A stretch of 64,000 bases of DNA from S015-6 sp964384945 (GTDB lineage: Bacteria; Desulfobacterota; DSWW01), in the NCBI GenBank assembly GCA_964384945.1, contig CAYLMK010000001.1, positions 248,001 to 312,000 on the forward strand. Reading direction: 5' to 3'. Numbering within the stretch: the first letter of the stretch is position 1; each line of letters starts with the position of its first letter. Shown in pieces: positions 60,684 through 64,000 of this stretch. Below the pieces are notes generated by a model. The model was not told the origin of the DNA. It searched no databases and saw nothing but the letters and a program-made list of their open reading frames with translations. The position numbers and the translations under genes were made by a program.

Positions 60684-61225
60684 GGATAGGAGGAACGATT
60701 GTAGCGTTCGAGGACGAAGAAACTGGGGAACGCCCGTGCGGGACCCAGGGCGAAGTATGCCTTCCCCAGCAGCAGGTCGGGGTTTTTCGGATCCGCCTGT
60801 ACCAAGTAGTCCCGGAGAAGGCGGGCGGGATTCCATCGGGGGTTTTCGCCGAGCGCGTAGTTCAGGAGCAGGGCATGCGGGTAAGCGTTATCCACCTCCA
60901 CGCGCCGCACCCTGTAAACGCGATAGAAGGCGTGCCGCTTCGGGTTTGCGTCGTTCGGCAATGCGATCCAGGGATCTTCGAGACGGTTCTGGACGACCGC
61001 CACGTTGTATCCGGAGGCCTCCGCCTTTTCCACGCTCTGGCCCCTGTCCAGGAAGAAGCCTTTCTTGAACTTGCGAAAGCCGAGGATTTTCGTGACAAAG
61101 GGAAGGTTGTATCCTTTGAACTCGTACCCCAGGAGGCCCTCGATCGAAGGGGTGACGCCGTCGCGCAGAACGTACTCGAGGTCCCTGTCGGAAGATTTCG
61201 CGAGGGAAAGAAAACTGCAGGCCAT
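60671..61225 (-). CDS. Conserved-looking protein of unknown function
   Basis: 184 residues; I do not recognise the family. It has no signal peptide. GLLGYEFKGYNLPFVTKIL and FKKGFFLDRGQSVEKAEASGYNV suggest a globular mixed fold, and the second half ends with PRWNPARLLRDYLVQ and FPSFFVLERYNRSSY. Cysteine is limited to one near the start. ATG at 61225 has AAGGGAG upstream. It precedes the B12 radical SAM gene on the same strand, 164 bases away. It is divergent from the lipoprotein gene. Confidence 0.7.
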   Translation of the reverse strand: MACSFLSLAKSSDRDLEYVLRDGVTPSIEGLLGYEFKGYNLPFVTKILGFRKFKKGFFLDRGQSVEKAEASGYNVAVVQNRLEDPWIALPNDANPKRHAFYRVYRVRRVEVDNAYPHALLLNYALGENPRWNPARLLRDYLVQADPKNPDLLLGKAYFALGPARAFPSFFVLERYNRSSYPAPV

Positions 61226-61352
61226 AGCGTCTCCCTTCTGTTCGAATCCGCTGCCTCCGCCGTCCGGCTCCGGTCGTCCATCCGCTTCCTTCTATTCGTA
61301 GCATGTTTTCGCCCCCCCGTCCACGAGATTCGCCTCTCAGCGGGCGGCAAAA

Positions 61353-61381
61353 TTGACAGGCGGCACGGCGACCCCTATCCT
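61353..61381 (+). promoter_or_regulatory. Promoter of the lipoprotein gene
   Basis: TTGACA (61353-61358), 17-base spacer, TATCCT (61376-61381), about 95 bases upstream of the ATG. Confidence 0.6.
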
Positions 61382-61477
61382 TCTTGCCAAGCAAGCTTTG
61401 GGCCCCTCCGGGGCAAAGACCGTTATCGAAATTCTTTCGCCCCTCAAAGGGGGCAAGACACGGAGCATGGAACCGGC

Positions 61478-62644
61478 ATGAACCGGAACTTCTGGAAGAG
61501 GCCTGTCCAGGGCTGCAGACCCCGGCTTTCCGGCGGGAGGCTCACGGCCATTCTCCTCGGGCTCCTCGGGTGTGTGACGGCAGGGTGCTCCGTGCAATCG
61601 GAATACCAGAAGGCCCGCTCCCTGGACACGCCGGAGGCTTACGAGGCCTTCCTGGACAAATACCCGGACGACCAAGAGTACGCGCCTTTGGCGAAGAAAG
61701 ACCTGGAGAGGCTCGCCTTTCAGGAAGCCCGCAAGCAGAACACCTACGAAGGCTACCTTCGGTTTCTGAAGAGGTATCCCTACGGAGAGCAAGCGGCGCT
61801 GGCCCATAAGGCAGCGGAGGATATGCGCGCGAGCGAGCTGGGCATCCGTTTGTACCGGACGCTGCCGGCGGACTTCTACGAGTGGGTGAGCAGCCGGCAT
61901 CTCCCCTACCGGATTCTGGTCCGCTCATCGAGCCCGGATGCGGCCGGAAGCCGTCATGTCGAGGGCAAGTGGTACTCGGAGCTCGTGCGGAGGGGTCTGT
62001 TCGTTCCGATGGATCCTCAGAAGGTCTATCGGGTATCGCCGGATCTGACGCTCTACCTGAGGGAAACCGTCGTCGTGCTGTGCGTCCGGGCCCTGGCGCT
62101 GGTCGAGGCGGAGGTACATATCGGGGGGAAGGCGGTGCGGACCTACCTCGTCGCGGCCGACCACATCGAACAGTACCTCCTCTACGAGATCTTCAGAGAC
62201 CGGGAGCTTTACGACCGCCTCATGGGCCCTTCGGAAGAGGAGGTGCGGAAGGTCGGGGAATCCTTCGGAAGACGGCGGCATGAACTCCCTCTGGAAGGCC
62301 CCCTTGCTCTGGAATTCGAGATCACGCAGCAGGCCCCTGAAGAGGACCAGCAGTTCGTCAGGGCGTTCGTGGCGTTTCTGGCGGACCAGCCCCTCTGCGA
62401 GGGGTTCTACGCATATCCCAGGGGGCGCCCGCCGGCGCCCGCCACCTCCCGGCGGCTCCACCTCGGCGTGGACCCGGAGACCCACGCTCCGGAGGTTTCC
62501 AGCCGGTGGCGCTCCGCGGGCCCTTCCGTCGACTGGAGCAAATGGAATACGAAGTGGATCCTTCGGGACAGGCAGTACTTCTTTCAGAAGATGACCATGG
62601 ACCTGATGGATCTTCTGAAGTCCCTGGAGGCACCGAACCGCTAG
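61478..62644 (+). CDS. Probable lipoprotein with two helical repeats, function unknown
   Basis: 388 residues. The N-terminus is a lipoprotein-type signal with two candidate Cys sites (LLGC and TAGC near residues 31 and 37). Two repeats of about 32 residues follow: ARSLDTPEAYEAFLDKYPDD and ARKQNTYEGYLRFLKRYPYG, a TPR-like unit seen in envelope proteins. The remaining 280 residues are of no family known to me. The ATG at 61478 is the first in frame after the promoter; an upstream ATG at 61467 would give only a four-codon peptide. Convergent with the DUF72 gene, overlapping by 4 bases. Confidence 0.75.
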   Translation: MNRNFWKRPVQGCRPRLSGGRLTAILLGLLGCVTAGCSVQSEYQKARSLDTPEAYEAFLDKYPDDQEYAPLAKKDLERLAFQEARKQNTYEGYLRFLKRYPYGEQAALAHKAAEDMRASELGIRLYRTLPADFYEWVSSRHLPYRILVRSSSPDAAGSRHVEGKWYSELVRRGLFVPMDPQKVYRVSPDLTLYLRETVVVLCVRALALVEAEVHIGGKAVRTYLVAADHIEQYLLYEIFRDRELYDRLMGPSEEEVRKVGESFGRRRHELPLEGPLALEFEITQQAPEEDQQFVRAFVAFLADQPLCEGFYAYPRGRPPAPATSRRLHLGVDPETHAPEVSSRWRSAGPSVDWSKWNTKWILRDRQYFFQKMTMDLMDLLKSLEAPNR

Positions 62645-63390
62645 ACCCCGCATCCCCTCTGGAAACGGATCGCATCGCGCGCGGCATCCGGCGTCTGCCA
62701 GACGAAGAACCCCTCTGCCCCTTCCTCGGACGCGTCCGAGGCCAGCCTCCGGATCTCGGAGAAGTCGTCTTCCGTGTAGGCCCCCCTTCCCCTCGTCTTC
62801 TCCCGCATCCGAAAATAAAAAGCCCTGCCCCGGAAGGGCCTGCTCGCCAGCGGATCGATGCACGGGATCAAGCCGCACTCCCTGCAAAGGACCGCGGCTT
62901 CCGGTTCCTGCCATATCCCGTCAGGTTCCCACACCAGGTGAAAGGAACCTCGCTCCACGGAGGCGAAGAAGCGTACCAGGTTCTCCCGGTTCCGGCGGGT
63001 CGGGGTGAAGGAGGCCGGGGTGCGGAACACGATCGCCCGGGCATCCAGGATCCTGGCGGCCCGCTCCGTGATCTCCCACGCCCACCGCGTCTGTTCCGTG
63101 GGCTGAAACGAGCCGAATCGCTCCCCTGCGGCGCGGTCCCAGGAGCGCCGAATCCTTCGGTAGCCCCCGTACGTGGACGGATGGGTGATGAGCTGCCATG
63201 CACGGATCGCAAAAACAAAGCCCTCCGGCGCTTGCCTGCGCCATCGCAGCAGGGTTCGATCCGCGGGCGGATCGAAAAAGCTCTCCTGCGCCTCGACCAT
63301 GCGGAACCGATCAAAGTATTCGGAGAGCTTCATCGAGAAGCCGGCACAGCCGACCCGCCAAGCTCTCCCCGGGATGTTTCCTGTTTCCAC
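62641..63390 (-). CDS. DUF72 (YecE-like) protein
   Basis: About 249 residues of the DUF72 TIM-barrel-like family. WRVGCAGFSMKLSEYFDRF and VEAQESFFDPPADRTLLRWR are the N-terminal signature, GFVFAIRAWQLITHPSTY and VFRTPASFTPTRRNRENL lie in the middle, and FYFRMREKTRGRGAYTEDDF near the end. The role of the family is unknown. The GTG at 63390 is chosen because the first strand (VGCAGF) belongs to the domain and GGGGGAAG lies upstream; an ATG at 63333 that overlaps the upstream stop by ATGA would cut it off. Confidence 0.85.
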   Translation of the reverse strand: METGNIPGRAWRVGCAGFSMKLSEYFDRFRMVEAQESFFDPPADRTLLRWRRQAPEGFVFAIRAWQLITHPSTYGGYRRIRRSWDRAAGERFGSFQPTEQTRWAWEITERAARILDARAIVFRTPASFTPTRRNRENLVRFFASVERGSFHLVWEPDGIWQEPEAAVLCRECGLIPCIDPLASRPFRGRAFYFRMREKTRGRGAYTEDDFSEIRRLASDASEEGAEGFFVWQTPDAARDAIRFQRGCGV

Positions 63391-64000
63391 CTTCTTCCCC
63401 CATAAAGGCCCTCCTGGTAGGCCCGCCAACGTTGAAACTGGCTGCAGATCACGGAAAACTGCTCCTCGTCGTCGATATCGAGGGCCGCGCCTCCGTACGT
63501 GGTCGAGGCCATGGCGAATCGCGTTCTCAGAAGGGCGCCGATGTCCTGTTCCACCCTGCGCTTGTCGAGGAATCTCCGGAGCGGCCGATTCAGTGGCATC
63601 CAGGGAATTCGGCCCAGGAGCCGGCACACATGGAGAAGCAGAAATCGGAAGATCATCCCGAAGGTGAGCTCCGGCAGGCCCAGCAAGGCTCGGAAAAGGA
63701 GCAGAATGTTCCGCCACCGTCTCTGATGACGGAAGCGGTACATCAGTTGAGCGTAATGGGGATTGACCACCCGGAAAGCCCGGATCATGTGCAGGTTGTT
63801 CTGCCGTTCCCGGGAATCCTTGAAATGAAAATAGGAAAGCCGTATTCCCGGCACACCCTTGTCCGGGTAGTACGGCTCCAAGGCCTCGGCGGGCGTGGTT
63901 CCCGCGATGTAGTCGTAACGGTCCAGGTCACACCCCTCGATGAACTCTTCCAGCTCGTAGGGCGTCAGCAAGGGCATGTCCGATCCCAGGAAGAGAACCG
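63330..64000 (-). CDS. MobA-like nucleotidyltransferase / GT-A-type protein (N-terminus outside window)
   Basis: The visible 220 or so residues begin mid-domain at VLFLGSDMPLLTPYELEEF, where GSDMP is the metal-binding Asp region of MobA-like nucleotidyltransferases. The long C-terminal part includes a basic helical stretch (HQRRWRNILLLFRALLGLPE) and ends with TRFAMASTTYGGAALDIDDEEQF, a pattern seen in nucleotidyltransferases that pre-activate lipid or sugar substrates. The 5' end, including the GxGxR loop, lies beyond base 64000. It overlaps the DUF72 gene by 61 bases if the GTG start is right. Confidence 0.75.
   Translation of the reverse strand, partial: VLFLGSDMPLLTPYELEEFIEGCDLDRYDYIAGTTPAEALEPYYPDKGVPGIRLSYFHFKDSRERQNNLHMIRAFRVVNPHYAQLMYRFRHQRRWRNILLLFRALLGLPELTFGMIFRFLLLHVCRLLGRIPWMPLNRPLRRFLDKRRVEQDIGALLRTRFAMASTTYGGAALDIDDEEQFSVICSQFQRWRAYQEGLYGGRRWKQETSRGELGGSAVPASR

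Overview
The window is a GC-rich bacterial chromosome segment. Gene content suggests a Desulfobacterota (deltaproteobacterial) anaerobe, perhaps Syntrophobacterales-like. The reasons are a PASTA-tailed FtsI in a mraZ-type division cluster, meso-DAP-type MurE, a methylmalonyl-CoA module, a benzoyl-CoA-reductase-like subunit pair, an isovaleryl-CoA dehydrogenase-like enzyme, and an envelope-lipid transport set. No rRNA or ribosomal protein gene is present, so this placement is inference. I saw no tRNA, CRISPR array, insertion sequence or prophage.

Region 1 (1-20.2 kb, all minus strand) reads from right to left. It starts with a mraZ promoter carrying MraZ-type operator repeats, followed by mraZ-rsmH-ftsL-ftsI-murE-murF-murD-ftsW-murC-ftsQ-ftsA-ftsZ. 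A radical SAM protein, an HD-GYP protein, a YciO/TsaC protein, xerC, hslV and hslU (cut by the window edge) come next. The order is canonical, but mraY, murG and murB, normally interspersed here, are missing. A polypyrimidine repeat lies at the mraY position, and an AGCTATTAGC-type repeat separates hslV from hslU.

Region 2 (20.3-32.5 kb) is mixed housekeeping: a NamZ/DUF1343 muramidase-like protein, APS kinase, a SagB-like nitroreductase, an IVD-like acyl-CoA dehydrogenase, DUF3467, a small NTPase, an MFS carrier, hflKC, a pRiA4b-domain protein and a short Omp85 protein with one POTRA-like region.

Region 3 (32.6-43 kb) is acyl-CoA metabolism: a 2-hydroxyacyl-CoA dehydratase/benzoyl-CoA reductase-like pair, a divergent long-chain acyl-CoA synthetase, tatBC, methylmalonyl-CoA mutase large subunit with a propionyl/methylmalonyl-CoA carboxyltransferase, a DUF1232-DnaJ protein and ndk.

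Region 4 (43.2-56.3 kb) is the most interesting part. A plus-strand group encodes a flippase-like membrane protein, HAD phosphatase, nucleotidyltransferase, ATP-grasp enzyme, class III aminotransferase, Gfo/Idh/MocA dehydrogenase and a CDP-alcohol phosphotransferase fused to a degenerate nucleotidyltransferase domain. Several of these genes overlap by 4 nt. Beside it lie a MlaC/HpnM-like protein, a TolC-family protein, an HpnN-like RND transporter and a membrane zinc-ribbon protein. Together they look like an uncharacterised pathway that makes an aminated, possibly amino-acylated polar lipid head group and moves it through the envelope.

Region 5 (56.4-64 kb) holds a macrodomain protein, a two-component pair, a B12-type radical SAM protein, an unknown protein, a repeat-containing lipoprotein, a DUF72 protein and a truncated nucleotidyltransferase.
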